Shown here piece after piece: positions 43,810 to 53,102 of a stretch of DNA of 64,000 nucleotides. A model generated the notes under the pieces. It was not told where the DNA came from and did no database searches. It saw only the letters and a list, made by a program, of their open reading frames with translations. A program made the translations under genes and the position numbers. Every line of letters begins with the position of its first letter. The stretch's first letter is position 1. This DNA comes from Bifidobacterium santillanense (GTDB lineage: Bacteria; Actinomycetota; Actinomycetes; Actinomycetales; Bifidobacteriaceae): the NCBI RefSeq assembly GCF_018555385.1, contig NZ_JAFEJS010000001.1:434001-498000 (forward strand), read 5' to 3'.

Positions 43810-45750
43810 TCACTTGCCCTGCGCCGCGGCCTGGGCGGCGTTCTGGCGGCGCTGCTTGGCGCGCCACTTGTACCAGTCCTCGCGGCCGAGGATGATCTTG
43901 CGCACGCGGATGGACTCCGGGGTGACCTCGACGCACTCGTCCTCGTTCGCGAAGTCGAGGGACTCCTCGAGGCTCATCTTGATCGGCGGGGTGAGGGTCT
44001 CGAGCACGTCGGCGGTGGAGGAGCGCATGTTGGTCATGTGCTTGGCCAGCGTGATGTTGACGTCCAGCTCGTCAGGCTTGTTGTTGACGCCGACGACCTG
44101 ACCCTCGTAGACCGGGGACTGCGGCTCGACGAAGAAGTTGCCGCGGGCCTGCAGACGCTGCATGGCGTACGGGGTGGCGATGCCCTTGCGGTCGGAGACC
44201 ATGGAGCCGTTCTGGCGGGTCACGATCTGGCCGGCCCACGGGGCGTAGCCGGCGGAGATGGAGGCGGCGATGCCGGTGCCGCGGGTGGCGGACAGCAGCG
44301 CGGTGCGGAAGCCGATCAGGCCACGGGACGGCACGGTGAACTGCAGGCGCACCCAGCCGGAGCCGTGGTTGGACATGGAGTCCATGCGGCCCTTGCGGTC
44401 GGCCATGAGCTGCGTGACGGTGCCCATGTACTCCTCGGGCACGTCGATGGTGGTGTTCTCCATCGGCTCGTTGACCACGCCGTCGATCTTCTTGGTGACG
44501 ACCTGCGGGCGGCCGACGGTCAGCTCGTAGCCCTCGCGGCGCATCTCCTCGGCGAGGACGGCCAGCGCCAGCTCGCCGCGGCCCTGGACCTCCCAGGCGT
44601 CCGGACGGTCGGTGGGCAGCACCTTGATGGACACGTTGCCGATGAGCTCGCGGTCGAGGCGGTCCTTGATCATGCGGGCGGTGAGCTTGTGGTCCTTGCC
44701 CTCGGTGCCGGCCAGCGGGGAGTCGTTGACGCCGAAGGTCATGGAGATGGCCGGATCGTCGACGTGGATGAGCGGCAGCGGCTTGGGATCGTTGGGGTCG
44801 ACGATGGTCTCGCCGATCATGATGTCGTTGACGCCGGCGACGGCGACGATGTCGCCCGGGCCCGCGGACTCGACGGACTCGCGCTCGAGGCCCTGCGTGC
44901 GCAGCAGCTCGGTGACGCGGAAGTTCTCGATGGTGCCGTTGACGCGGCTCAGTCCGTAGTTCTTGCCCTTCTCCAGCGTGCCGTTGTAGATGCGGACCAG
45001 GCCGAGTCGGCCGAGGAAGTCGGAGGAGTCGATGTTGGCGACGTGCGCCTGCAGCGGGGCGCCCTCCTCGTACTCCGGGGCCGGAATGTACTTGATGATG
45101 TCCTCGAAGAGCGGCTCGAGGTTGTCGTTGTCCGGCAGGGCGCCGTCGGCCGGCTGGTTGATGGACGCGTATCCCGCCTTGGCGGCGCAGTAGACGACCG
45201 GCAGGTCGAGCAGGTGGTCGAGGTCGAGGTCGATGCCCTCCTCGACGACGTCCTGGGCGAGGCCCAGCAGCAGGTCGGTGGACTCGGAGACGACCTCGGA
45301 GATGCGGGCGTCCGGACGGTCGACCTTGTTCACGCACAGGATGACCGGCAGCTTGGCCTCGAGGGCCTTGCGCAGCACGAAGCGGGTCTGCGGCAGCGGA
45401 CCCTCGGAGGCGTCGACGAGCAGGACGACGCCGTCGACCATCGAGATGCCGCGCTCCACCTCGCCGCCGAAGTCGGCGTGGCCGGGGGTGTCGATGATGT
45501 TGAGGGTGATGCCCTCCGGGTGGCCGTACTTGGCGGCCAGCGGGCCGGTGTACTCGACGGCCGTGTTCTTGGCGAGGATGGTGATGCCCTTCTCGCGCTC
45601 GAGATCGTTGGAATCCATCACTCGATCCGGCACTTCCTCACGCTCGGAAAAGACGTGGGACTGCTGGAGCATCGCGTTCACCAGCGTGGTCTTGCCGTGA
45701 TCGACGTGAGCCACAATCGCCACATTACGAATATCACCGCGAACCGCCAT
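43810..45750 (-). CDS. typA: Translational GTPase TypA/BipA
   Basis: 646 residues. Ribosome-binding GTPase of the EF-G-like family, involved in ribosome assembly and stress adaptation. G1 AHVDHGKTTLVNAML, G2 region ILAKNTAVEY, G3 DTPGHADFGGEVER, G4 NKVDRPDARI; C-terminal TypA domain with RGRMDSMSNHGSGW. The ATG at 45750 has GAGAGG upstream; the AUG at 45783 has none. It appears monocistronic. Confidence 0.96.
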   Translation of the reverse strand: MAVRGDIRNVAIVAHVDHGKTTLVNAMLQQSHVFSEREEVPDRVMDSNDLEREKGITILAKNTAVEYTGPLAAKYGHPEGITLNIIDTPGHADFGGEVERGISMVDGVVLLVDASEGPLPQTRFVLRKALEAKLPVILCVNKVDRPDARISEVVSESTDLLLGLAQDVVEEGIDLDLDHLLDLPVVYCAAKAGYASINQPADGALPDNDNLEPLFEDIIKYIPAPEYEEGAPLQAHVANIDSSDFLGRLGLVRIYNGTLEKGKNYGLSRVNGTIENFRVTELLRTQGLERESVESAGPGDIVAVAGVNDIMIGETIVDPNDPKPLPLIHVDDPAISMTFGVNDSPLAGTEGKDHKLTARMIKDRLDRELIGNVSIKVLPTDRPDAWEVQGRGELALAVLAEEMRREGYELTVGRPQVVTKKIDGVVNEPMENTTIDVPEEYMGTVTQLMADRKGRMDSMSNHGSGWVRLQFTVPSRGLIGFRTALLSATRGTGIAASISAGYAPWAGQIVTRQNGSMVSDRKGIATPYAMQRLQARGNFFVEPQSPVYEGQVVGVNNKPDELDVNITLAKHMTNMRSSTADVLETLTPPIKMSLEESLDFANEDECVEVTPESIRVRKIILGREDWYKWRAKQRRQNAAQAAAQGK

Positions 45751-45924
45751 CGAAACCTCTCTTAGATACTGATCTGATTGCATTTGTGTTGGTTCACGCC
45801 GCGTGGCCGCCGGCCATGAGGCCGCCCGGCACCGACGTGCTTGCCTGGTACTTGCTTCGGTTCTTCACCTGTCACTGACACACAAACCGTCACGATGATA
45901 CCCACACGGCCCGACCGGGCGACG

Positions 45925-45930
45925 TATAGT
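45925..45930 (+). promoter_or_regulatory. -10 TATAGT of the second response-regulator gene
   Basis: TATAGT lies about 44 bases before ATG 45974 in the 223-base typA/regulator divergent region; the -35 is weak. Confidence 0.45.
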
Positions 45931-45973
45931 GGCCTCGTTTGGCAACGGGACGGAGAAGTGCGAGGTGGTTGCG

Positions 45974-46714
45974 ATGGATGACGGGCGCCGACGGTTCTCA
46001 CTGGCGATGGTGGACAACGACGAACTGACTCTGGGCATGCTCACGCTCATGGTCCGCCGGCTGCTGCCCGAGGCCGACGTGCTCTGGACGTGCCGCGACG
46101 GCGCGGAGGCGGCCGCACGATGCCTTTCGCCGGCCACAAGACCCGACGTGCTGCTGGTGGATATGTCGTTGGAGGGGCTGTCCGGCGTGGAGACGTGCCG
46201 TCGGATCGGCGCGGCGAGCCCGGATGTCGCGCTGATGGGCATCACGTCGTTCTCGCTGGAACGCTATGCGGCGGCCGTGCTGGACGCCGGAGCGCGCTGT
46301 CTGATGGACAAGGCGAAGGTGCGCGACGTGTGCGCCGTCGCCCGGGATCTGGCCGGCGGATGCCGCCCATCGACGTTGTCGCGGTACACGCCGTACGTGT
46401 CGAAGGAGTCCGCGGCGCAGGCGCACGCGCGGCTTGCGGCGACGGGCGCGACCGGACGGAATGTCGCCGATGACGGGGAGCGCACACGGGAGGCGAACTC
46501 CTCCGCGGCGGCCCTTCCCGACGAGCGCTCGCTGACCGCACGCGAACGGGAGGTCATGCGGCTGTGCGCGACAGGCCGTAGCACGCGCGAGATCGCCGAG
46601 ACCCTGCATGTGGGCGAATCGACGGTGAAGACGTACGTGATGCGGGCGGCGAGGAAACTCGGCGCGCGCAACAGGACGCAGGCGGTGGCGCGATGGTTGG
46701 TCTCACGCGGCTAG
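45974..46714 (+). CDS. LuxR/NarL-type response regulator (pair 2)
   Basis: 246 residues: receiver domain with Asp63 (LLVDMSLEGLSG) and Lys in LMDKAK, long linker, NarL-type HTH (LTAREREVMRLCATGRSTRE, GESTVKTYVMRAARKLGA). GAGGTGG lies upstream of ATG 45974. It overlaps the kinase gene by 22 bases. Confidence 0.88.
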   Translation: MDDGRRRFSLAMVDNDELTLGMLTLMVRRLLPEADVLWTCRDGAEAAARCLSPATRPDVLLVDMSLEGLSGVETCRRIGAASPDVALMGITSFSLERYAAAVLDAGARCLMDKAKVRDVCAVARDLAGGCRPSTLSRYTPYVSKESAAQAHARLAATGATGRNVADDGERTREANSSAAALPDERSLTAREREVMRLCATGRSTREIAETLHVGESTVKTYVMRAARKLGARNRTQAVARWLVSRG

Positions 46715-48009
46715 CCCGCATGCGCAGGACGCTGACGGCCCGTCTGATGCGGGGACGTCCGGTCATGATGTTCGCCGCGGCGCTCATGGCCGCGGAGACC
46801 GTCTACGAGATGATCGTCTACCCGGCGCATCTTCCCGTCACGACGGTGCTGTCGGTAGTCCATATCGCATGCGTGCTGGCGCTGCCCTGGGCGCCCCGAG
46901 CGATGGGCGCCGGCGTCATCGCCACGTTCCTCGCCTGCTGTCCGCTGCCCGACACCGGCGGGCCGAGCCTGCTCTTCGGCACATGGCTCGCGCTGGTCGC
47001 GCTCGGACTGCACGCGAGATCATGGCGCGGATGGCTGTGGCCCGCACTGGTCTCGGCGGCGCGCGCGGCGAAGTTCACCATCGACGGCTTCCCCTTCGAC
47101 TACTACGCGTCGCTGATCATGCTGTTCGTCGTCTCCTACGCGTTGGGACGCATGCTGGCGTGGCGTGATGCGGCGGCGAGCGCGGAACGCGACCGTCTGC
47201 GCTACGAGCGGACGCGCCAGCGGGTCGAGACGATGCGTCGCGAATCGCGGGCGGCGAGCCGCATCCACGACTCGGTGGCGAACAACCTCGCGTATATGGC
47301 CATGCGGCTCGACTACGAACGGACGCGCGACGTGGACGACCGGACGACGGAGCTAATCGACGACCTGTACGACCGGGCGATCGACACGTTGGGCGAGGTG
47401 CGTGCGGTCATCGACATGCTCGACGTCGACGCCGCCCGGGAACCGGACGACGACGGAGGCTCCGATGCGACGGATCCCATGACGGGACATCGGTCGGAGA
47501 GCGACTCCGATGATTCGGACCGTCCGATCGACCGGGGCTCATCGTTCCCGGACCGGATGCGCGCCGGCATGACACGCGGCGACCGGTATCTGTCACGGCT
47601 CGGCTTCACCGGCGACTCGACGATGATCGACGATTCCCGTTCGACGGCCGACGCGGGACCGTCCTGCGACGCCGACGGCACCGGCATCTCTGACGGCGCG
47701 GTTCCGTCGGACGAGGGCATGTCCCGCGAACGCGAGGACGCGGCCGTCGCGCTGCTGCGCGAACTGTACACCAACATCGCCGTGCATGCCGACCGTCGCG
47801 GCGAATACCATGTGATCGCGCGCCGCACGGCCGACGGTATCGACGTCGACGAGGTGAACGACGACGCCGGCCCCGACGCCTTCCCGGACAAACCGTCGTC
47901 AGGACGGGGTCTGGCGATGCACCGACGGCGCTTCGCCTCGCTCGGCGGCGTCATCCGCACGTCCCGCGAGGACGGGACATGGATACTCCACGCGCATCTG
48001 CCGGCATGA
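46693..48009 (+). CDS. Sensor histidine kinase, HisKA_3 type (pair 2)
   Basis: 438 residues: about five membrane helices to residue 155, then a phosphoacceptor helix with SRIHDSVANNLAYMAM (His192), an Asp/Ser-rich low-complexity stretch (about 255-350), and a reduced ATPase domain with ELYTNIAVHA (N box) and SGRGLAMHRRR. It is paralogous to the kinase at 40394. The start inside the regulator gene suggests coupling. Confidence 0.82.
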   Translation: MVGLTRLARMRRTLTARLMRGRPVMMFAAALMAAETVYEMIVYPAHLPVTTVLSVVHIACVLALPWAPRAMGAGVIATFLACCPLPDTGGPSLLFGTWLALVALGLHARSWRGWLWPALVSAARAAKFTIDGFPFDYYASLIMLFVVSYALGRMLAWRDAAASAERDRLRYERTRQRVETMRRESRAASRIHDSVANNLAYMAMRLDYERTRDVDDRTTELIDDLYDRAIDTLGEVRAVIDMLDVDAAREPDDDGGSDATDPMTGHRSESDSDDSDRPIDRGSSFPDRMRAGMTRGDRYLSRLGFTGDSTMIDDSRSTADAGPSCDADGTGISDGAVPSDEGMSREREDAAVALLRELYTNIAVHADRRGEYHVIARRTADGIDVDEVNDDAGPDAFPDKPSSGRGLAMHRRRFASLGGVIRTSREDGTWILHAHLPA

Positions 48010-48142
48010 CGCGCCCCGGCATTCCGACCGCACGTCGTCTTCGCATGTCGTCTTTGGATGACAGGACGGTCGTCCGATTGGCACGACCGGCCGTTTCGCC
48101 CCATCATTGTTTCCATTGATCGCAACCGTCCGAAGGAGTGAG

Positions 48143-48841
48143 ATGAGCGAAACGATTGGGACCGAACGGCTGCTGCTGCGTCCGTGGAGGGTGGACGACT
48201 CGGCGGAGGCGGCCTCGCTGTTCCGCTACGCCTCCGACCCCGAGATCGGCCCGCACTGCGGATGGCGCCCGCACACGAGCGTCACGGGCAGCATGCGCGA
48301 CATCCGCGACATCCTCGCGGTCGAGAACAACTGGGCCATCACGTTCAGAAGCGGTGTCGTCGGGTCGGAACAGTCCGACTCGGCCGCGGGCGACGCGGCG
48401 CCGGGTACCACATCCCTGTCCAACGCGGCGTCGGACAAGGCCGCTCCGGGAGAGCCGGTCGGCAGCATCGCGCTCAAGCCGGTCGGTGAACACATCGTCG
48501 GCGCGGTCCATGCCGACCCTGAGCTCGCCTCCCGATACGGCTCGCTGCTCGGCGACGACGCGATGGAGCTCGGCTATTGGATCGGCCGCCCGTTCTGGAA
48601 TCGCGGCTATGTGACCGAGGCGCTGCGCGCGACGCTCGCCCATGCCTTCGACACGCTCGGCAAGACCGCAGTGTGGGGCGGTCACTACGTGGAGAACCCG
48701 CAATCGGGCCGCGTGATGGCCAAATGCGGCATGACGTTCGCGTTCCGCACCAAGGGCACGTGCTTCCCTCTCATCGACGAACGCCACGACTGCGATTTCC
48801 GCATCATCACCGCCGTCCAATGGCGCACATCCACCCGCTGA
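48143..48841 (+). CDS. GNAT N-acetyltransferase (RimJ/RimL-like)
   Basis: 232 residues. TERLLLRPWRVDDSAEAASLF start and ELGYWIGRPFWNRGYVTEAL (acetyl-CoA site) mark the RimJ/RimL group. An Ala/Ser/Asp-rich insertion of about 35 residues (70-105) interrupts the beta sheet. CGAAGGAGTGAG precedes ATG 48143. The substrate is unknown. Confidence 0.85.
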   Translation: MSETIGTERLLLRPWRVDDSAEAASLFRYASDPEIGPHCGWRPHTSVTGSMRDIRDILAVENNWAITFRSGVVGSEQSDSAAGDAAPGTTSLSNAASDKAAPGEPVGSIALKPVGEHIVGAVHADPELASRYGSLLGDDAMELGYWIGRPFWNRGYVTEALRATLAHAFDTLGKTAVWGGHYVENPQSGRVMAKCGMTFAFRTKGTCFPLIDERHDCDFRIITAVQWRTSTR

Positions 48842-48978
48842 CGCGACCAACAGCCGTCGCCCCCGCCGGCGGGGCTGCCGTCGGAAGATGACTGGGGGTG
48901 GTTCATCCCATCACGCCCCATTCCAAACCCCCATTTCCCCTAACTCCCCAGACCCCATCCGAAAGAAAAGAGCATCAC

Positions 48979-49881
48979 ATGACATGGGAGGAAACCACCA
49001 TCGCTACGGTGACCACCGGTCGGCAGCTGCGCGACGCACTTACCGCGGCGGGATTGGAGCCGACGGACTCGTGCATCGTGCATACCCGGCTGAGCGCGTT
49101 CGGGTTCATTCCCGGCGGCGAGCGCACCGTGGTCGATGTGCTCAAGGAGGTGCTTCGCGGCGGCGACATCGTGATGCCCGCGCAGACCACGGACCTGTCC
49201 GACCCGAAGGATTGGGGCGCGCCGCCGGTCGAACCGTCGCTCGTGCCTCTCGTCCGCGACGCATTGCCGGCGTTCGGCCCGACGGCCACGCCCGTGCACG
49301 GCATCGGACGCACGCCCGAGTATTTCCGCACGACGCCCGGCACCCGTCGCAGTCTTCATCCGTTGTATTCGATGTGCGCATGGGGCGCCCATGCCGACTG
49401 GCTGTGCGGATTGGCCGGGGAAGGCGTGACGCCGGACGACGATCCCGCCGAGAACATGGACGGACGGGCATCGGCATCCTCGGCGACCCCATCCGACTAC
49501 GACATGCCGTTCGGCGAACACAGTCCGCTCGCCCGCCTCTACGAGCTTGACGGCAAGGTGCTGTTCCTCGGCACCGGATTCGACACCTGCACCGCCATCC
49601 ACTATGCCGAATCGACCATCGGCAGGCCACGCATCCGGGAGTCCGCGCCCGTATCCCGGCCGGACGCCGCGACCGGCGCACGCACGACCGCATGGGTATC
49701 CTTCGATACCGTCGAACTGGACCGCTACGACGATTTCGACTCCTTCGGCGAGCGGTTCCTTGTCGACCACGTCGCCGAGGTCCGGTCCACGACGCTCAAT
49801 GGCGCCCGCATCCTTGCCTTTCCCATCCGCGTTCTCGTCGACGCCGCCCGCACCCATTACCGGACCAAGGACGCCCGATAA
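48979..49881 (+). CDS. AAC(3)-family N-acetyltransferase
   Basis: 300 residues, homologous to aminoglycoside 3-N-acetyltransferases. Acetyl-CoA/catalytic segment CIVHTRLSAFGFIPGG (His35), then RTPEYFRTTPGTRRSLHPLYS and SMCAWGAHADWL. Family members in commensals may act on other amines, so resistance is not proven. AAAAGAG precedes ATG 48979. There are no mobile-element traces around it. Confidence 0.82.
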   Translation: MTWEETTIATVTTGRQLRDALTAAGLEPTDSCIVHTRLSAFGFIPGGERTVVDVLKEVLRGGDIVMPAQTTDLSDPKDWGAPPVEPSLVPLVRDALPAFGPTATPVHGIGRTPEYFRTTPGTRRSLHPLYSMCAWGAHADWLCGLAGEGVTPDDDPAENMDGRASASSATPSDYDMPFGEHSPLARLYELDGKVLFLGTGFDTCTAIHYAESTIGRPRIRESAPVSRPDAATGARTTAWVSFDTVELDRYDDFDSFGERFLVDHVAEVRSTTLNGARILAFPIRVLVDAARTHYRTKDAR

Positions 49882-49927
49882 TGGTCTTTCCCGTATCGTC
49901 GCCTTTCGGGGGAAAGGACTTTCCGGC

Positions 49928-49933
49928 TAGAAT
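49928..49933 (+). promoter_or_regulatory. -10 TAGAAT of mntA, leaderless
   Basis: TAGAAT ends six bases before ATG 49940, placing the start of transcription at the start codon. Confidence 0.5.
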
Positions 49934-49939
49934 GGAGGC

Positions 49940-50410
49940 ATGAGCACGGTTCGGACGACGGATGACATTCATCGGGATTCGCGCGCCCGATTCGAAGGCA
50001 TGAGCGGCGCGGAGGCGCCCGTTGTCGCAACAACGAGCGCCAAGGAACAACCGGAGCGGGCCGATTCCAACGGCGCGGAGAACTGCCTCTCCCCCGCTCG
50101 AATCGCCTCCATCGCGCGCCCCATAGCGATGCGCAACAGAATCGACGAACTGTATCTTTTCGGTTCGATGGCCCGAGGCGAGGCAACGGAGGATTCCGAC
50201 GTCGACTTCATCTACCAGTTCTCCTCCATGGCCAATCCGGTCATCGACCTTATCTCGTTCCGCGACGATTTGGAAGGCGCCTTGCATCGCAGAGTCGACC
50301 TCGTACGCAAGAGCTATATCACCGAGCCGCAGTCGGATAGATTGAAGGAAATCCAACGTGTGCTTTTCGTCAACAGCATCACCTCGAAACCCATGTTCAG
50401 AATCCTGTGA
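49940..50410 (+). CDS. mntA: MntA-type antitoxin nucleotidyltransferase
   Basis: 156 residues. Minimal nucleotidyltransferase with LFGSMARGEATEDSDVDF, that is GS-x10-D-x-D (Gly75, Ser76, Asp87, Asp89). In MntA-HepT modules it neutralises the HEPN toxin by adding AMP to a tyrosine. The first 55 residues are an unusual polar extension. hepT follows after 25 bases. Confidence 0.85.
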   Translation: MSTVRTTDDIHRDSRARFEGMSGAEAPVVATTSAKEQPERADSNGAENCLSPARIASIARPIAMRNRIDELYLFGSMARGEATEDSDVDFIYQFSSMANPVIDLISFRDDLEGALHRRVDLVRKSYITEPQSDRLKEIQRVLFVNSITSKPMFRIL

Positions 50411-50435
50411 GGTTGAAAGCCGGAAGAAACCAAGT

Positions 50436-50861
50436 ATGACGCGGCAACATGTCGAAGGCGGACGACCCTCGGGAATCGGCGATCGTGATCTCATCCACAT
50501 CGTCGCCATCGTACGTGCCATGAGGGATGCCCAACGCTTTCTCGGCACGCTTACCGTGGACGAGTTCGAAGCCGATGACAAGACCCAGAATGCCGTGGCC
50601 ATGGCGGTGGCGCGCGCCGGTGAGCACGTCAAGGGATTATCCGCGACGTTCCGGGAGCATGAGCCGGAAACCGAATGGAAGGCGATCGCGGGTACGAGGG
50701 ATTGGATCGTACATGGCTACGACGAACTCGATTTCGGCCGTCTGTATTACGCGGTCACGAAGGAACTGCCGCTGGTGCTCGCCGTGCTGCAGCCGTACAT
50801 CGAGCACCAGTCCGACGTCGTCATCCGCAACGAATCGCCGTTCGATGTGCCGCGGATATGA
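50436..50861 (+). CDS. hepT: HepT-type HEPN toxin ribonuclease
   Basis: 141 residues. Helical HEPN protein (DUF86) with RDWIVHGY, the R-x4-H-x-Y motif: Arg88 and His93 form the RNase site and Tyr95 is the expected AMPylation target of MntA. It ends 23 bases before the convergent cysteine desulfurase gene. The pair forms a typical type VII toxin-antitoxin module. Confidence 0.87.
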   Translation: MTRQHVEGGRPSGIGDRDLIHIVAIVRAMRDAQRFLGTLTVDEFEADDKTQNAVAMAVARAGEHVKGLSATFREHEPETEWKAIAGTRDWIVHGYDELDFGRLYYAVTKELPLVLAVLQPYIEHQSDVVIRNESPFDVPRI

Positions 50862-50884
50862 CGTGATGGCCGGGATGATTCCGC

Positions 50885-52144
50885 TCACCGTCGGGTGAGG
50901 GCGGTGTAGGAGTCCTCGATGGCCAGGGAGATGCGTTCGATCTGTTCGCGCGTGAGGGGTTCGCGGAAGGTCATGCGCAGGGCCGATTTGGCGATCGACG
51001 GCTCGACGCCCATCGCCAGAAGCGTGGGCGGTATCTCGTGACGGCCGATCGCGCAGGCGGAGCCGGACGAGCATGCGATGCCGCGCGCGTCGAGGTCGAC
51101 GAGCAGCGCCTCGCCGGTGACGCCGGGGAACACGAACGAGACGTGTCCGGGAAGCCTGCGTTCCGGGTCGCCGGTCAGTTCCGCGCGGGGCACCACGCGT
51201 CGGACCGCGTCGATGAGCATGTCGCGCGAGGCGACCAGTTCGCGGTAGTGCGCGGCCATGCGGGTGTCCGAGCGCCGCAGGGCGATGGCGAGCGCGACGG
51301 CGCCGGCCACGTTCTGCGTGCCGGAGCGCAGCCCGCGTTCCTGCCCGCCGCCGGAAAGAATCGGCTCGATGGGGACGCGCCCGCGCACGAGCAGGGCGCC
51401 GAGCCCCTTGGGCGTGCCGAACTTGTGTCCGGAGACGGCGAGCGAGTCGACGTCCCAGTCGCGCATGCGGATGGGGATGAGCCCCGCGGCCTGCACGGCA
51501 TCGACGTGGACGGGCACGTGGTGTGCGTGCGCGATCTCGACGATGCGTTCGACCGGTTCGACGGTGCCGACCTCGTTGTTGGCGAGCATCGTGGCGACGA
51601 GCGTGGTCCGCTCCCCCGCCTCGCCGGCGAGCGCCCGTTCGAGCGCGTCGAGGTCGAGGTGGGCTTGCGCATCGACGGGGATGCGCACGACCTCGAAGCC
51701 GAACCAGCGTTCGAGCCATGCGGCGGATTGCATGACGGCCGGGTGCTCGATCGCGGAGACGACGATGCGCGGACGGCGCGCGCGGACGACGGGATCATCG
51801 GCGATGTCGGCGCCTCCACCCGGCGCCCCGGACTCATCGGCCGGCCATGACGGGTGCAGTCCGAGCCGCCGCATCCGAGCCAGTGCGATGCCCTTGACGG
51901 CGAGGTTGTCGCCTTCGGTGCCGCCGGAGGTGAAGATCACGTCGTCGGGTTTGGCGCCGAGGTCGGCGGCGAAGGAGGCGCGCGCCGCGTCGAGCGCCCT
52001 GGCGGCGGTTTTGCCGGGCTGGTGGACGCTGGCCGGGTTCGCGTACGCGTCGGTCAGGAACGGGAGCATCGCGTCGATGACGTCCCGGCTGACCGGTTCG
52101 GTGGCGGCGGCGTCGAGATAGAGTTCCTCGGGTTCGTCGCTCAT
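50885..52144 (-). CDS. Cysteine desulfurase (NifS/IscS family) of the NAD operon
   Basis: 419 residues. PLP enzyme that provides sulfur for iron-sulfur clusters, presumably that of NadA. YLDAAATEPV start, TSGGTEGDNLAVKG, SGHKFGTPKGLGALL (PLP Lys) and ACSSGSACAIG (active-site Cys). Its ATG overlaps the nadC stop as ATGA. A Pro/Gly/Ala-rich insert of about 25 residues follows residue 95. Confidence 0.92.
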   Translation of the reverse strand: MSDEPEELYLDAAATEPVSRDVIDAMLPFLTDAYANPASVHQPGKTAARALDAARASFAADLGAKPDDVIFTSGGTEGDNLAVKGIALARMRRLGLHPSWPADESGAPGGGADIADDPVVRARRPRIVVSAIEHPAVMQSAAWLERWFGFEVVRIPVDAQAHLDLDALERALAGEAGERTTLVATMLANNEVGTVEPVERIVEIAHAHHVPVHVDAVQAAGLIPIRMRDWDVDSLAVSGHKFGTPKGLGALLVRGRVPIEPILSGGGQERGLRSGTQNVAGAVALAIALRRSDTRMAAHYRELVASRDMLIDAVRRVVPRAELTGDPERRLPGHVSFVFPGVTGEALLVDLDARGIACSSGSACAIGRHEIPPTLLAMGVEPSIAKSALRMTFREPLTREQIERISLAIEDSYTALTRR

Positions 52145-53055
52145 GCCAGCCAGTCCAGTCCCAGGTCGATGGAGCGCACGGAGTGGGTCAGGGCGCCTAC
52201 GGAGATGATGTCGACGCCGGTGGCGGCCACGGCGGCGACGCGCTCGAGGCTCATGTTGCCGCTGGCTTCGACGATGGCGCGCCCGTCGATGAGCTCGACT
52301 CCCCTGCGCGTGTCCTCGAGCGTGAAGTTGTCGAGCATGATGGTGTCGGCGCCGCCGTCGATGACGGCGGGGATCTGGTCCAACGAGTCGACCTCGACCT
52401 CGATGTGCGTGGTGTGGCCGACCTGTTCGCGCACGTGGCGGATCGCGCCGGCGAGGTCGATGCCGCGCGCGGCGAGCGCCGCCAGGTGATTGTCCTTCAT
52501 CATGACCGCGTCGGACAGGCCGTAGCGGTGGTTGTGCCCGCCGCCGCAGACGACCGCGTACTTCTCGAACGGGCGCAGTCCCGGCGTGGTCTTTCGGGTG
52601 TCGGCGATGCGGGTGCGCGCGTAGCGGCGGGGGCGCACGACCGGACCGACCGACGCGTCCCTCCCCTCGTGCCCGTCCTCGTAGATCGCGTCCACCGCGT
52701 CGGCGAACGCGGCGGTCATCGTGGCGATGCCGCTCATGCGTTGGGTAAAGTTGAGGGCGACGCGCTCGGCGGTCAGCAGGTCCCGGACGGGCCCCGACAC
52801 GGTGGCGAGCGTCCGCCCGGCGCGGAAGCGTTCGCCGTCTGCGATGGACGGGACGACCTCGATGAGCGGGTTCTGCGTCCGGAAGGCGGCGGCGAACACG
52901 TCGATGCCGCTCATCACGCCGTCCTCGCGGGCGGTGAGGGCGGCCGAACCGGTCTCGTCCCGCGGGATGGTGGTCTCGCAGGTGATGTCGCCGTAGGGCG
53001 CGTCCTCGGCGAGCGCCGTCTCGACGGCGGAGCGGATGATGTGCTGGGTGAGCAT
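52141..53055 (-). CDS. nadC: Nicotinate-nucleotide pyrophosphorylase (carboxylating)
   Basis: 304 residues. Makes nicotinate mononucleotide from quinolinate and PRPP. ALAEDAPYGDITCETTIP, LNFTQRMSGIAT, RIADTRKTTPGLR, GGGHNHRYGLSDAVMMKDNH and VEVDSLDQIPA are family hallmarks. GAAGGGGA precedes ATG 53055. Third structural gene of the nad operon. Confidence 0.95.
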   Translation of the reverse strand: MLTQHIIRSAVETALAEDAPYGDITCETTIPRDETGSAALTAREDGVMSGIDVFAAAFRTQNPLIEVVPSIADGERFRAGRTLATVSGPVRDLLTAERVALNFTQRMSGIATMTAAFADAVDAIYEDGHEGRDASVGPVVRPRRYARTRIADTRKTTPGLRPFEKYAVVCGGGHNHRYGLSDAVMMKDNHLAALAARGIDLAGAIRHVREQVGHTTHIEVEVDSLDQIPAVIDGGADTIMLDNFTLEDTRRGVELIDGRAIVEASGNMSLERVAAVAATGVDIISVGALTHSVRSIDLGLDWLA

Positions 53056-53102
53056 GGATGAATCCCCTTCGAATGGATACGGATGGCGGATGGCCGGGGC
53101 GG

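Noticed and set aside
42496-45765. Plus-strand open frame of 1089 codons opposite the ABC ATPase and typA
   Set aside because: Antisense of two clear genes; no motif and no ribosome-binding site.
48010-48142. Possible regulatory hairpin before the GNAT gene
   Set aside because: GACGGTCGT and ACGACCGG segments pair only partly; the evidence is too weak to list.
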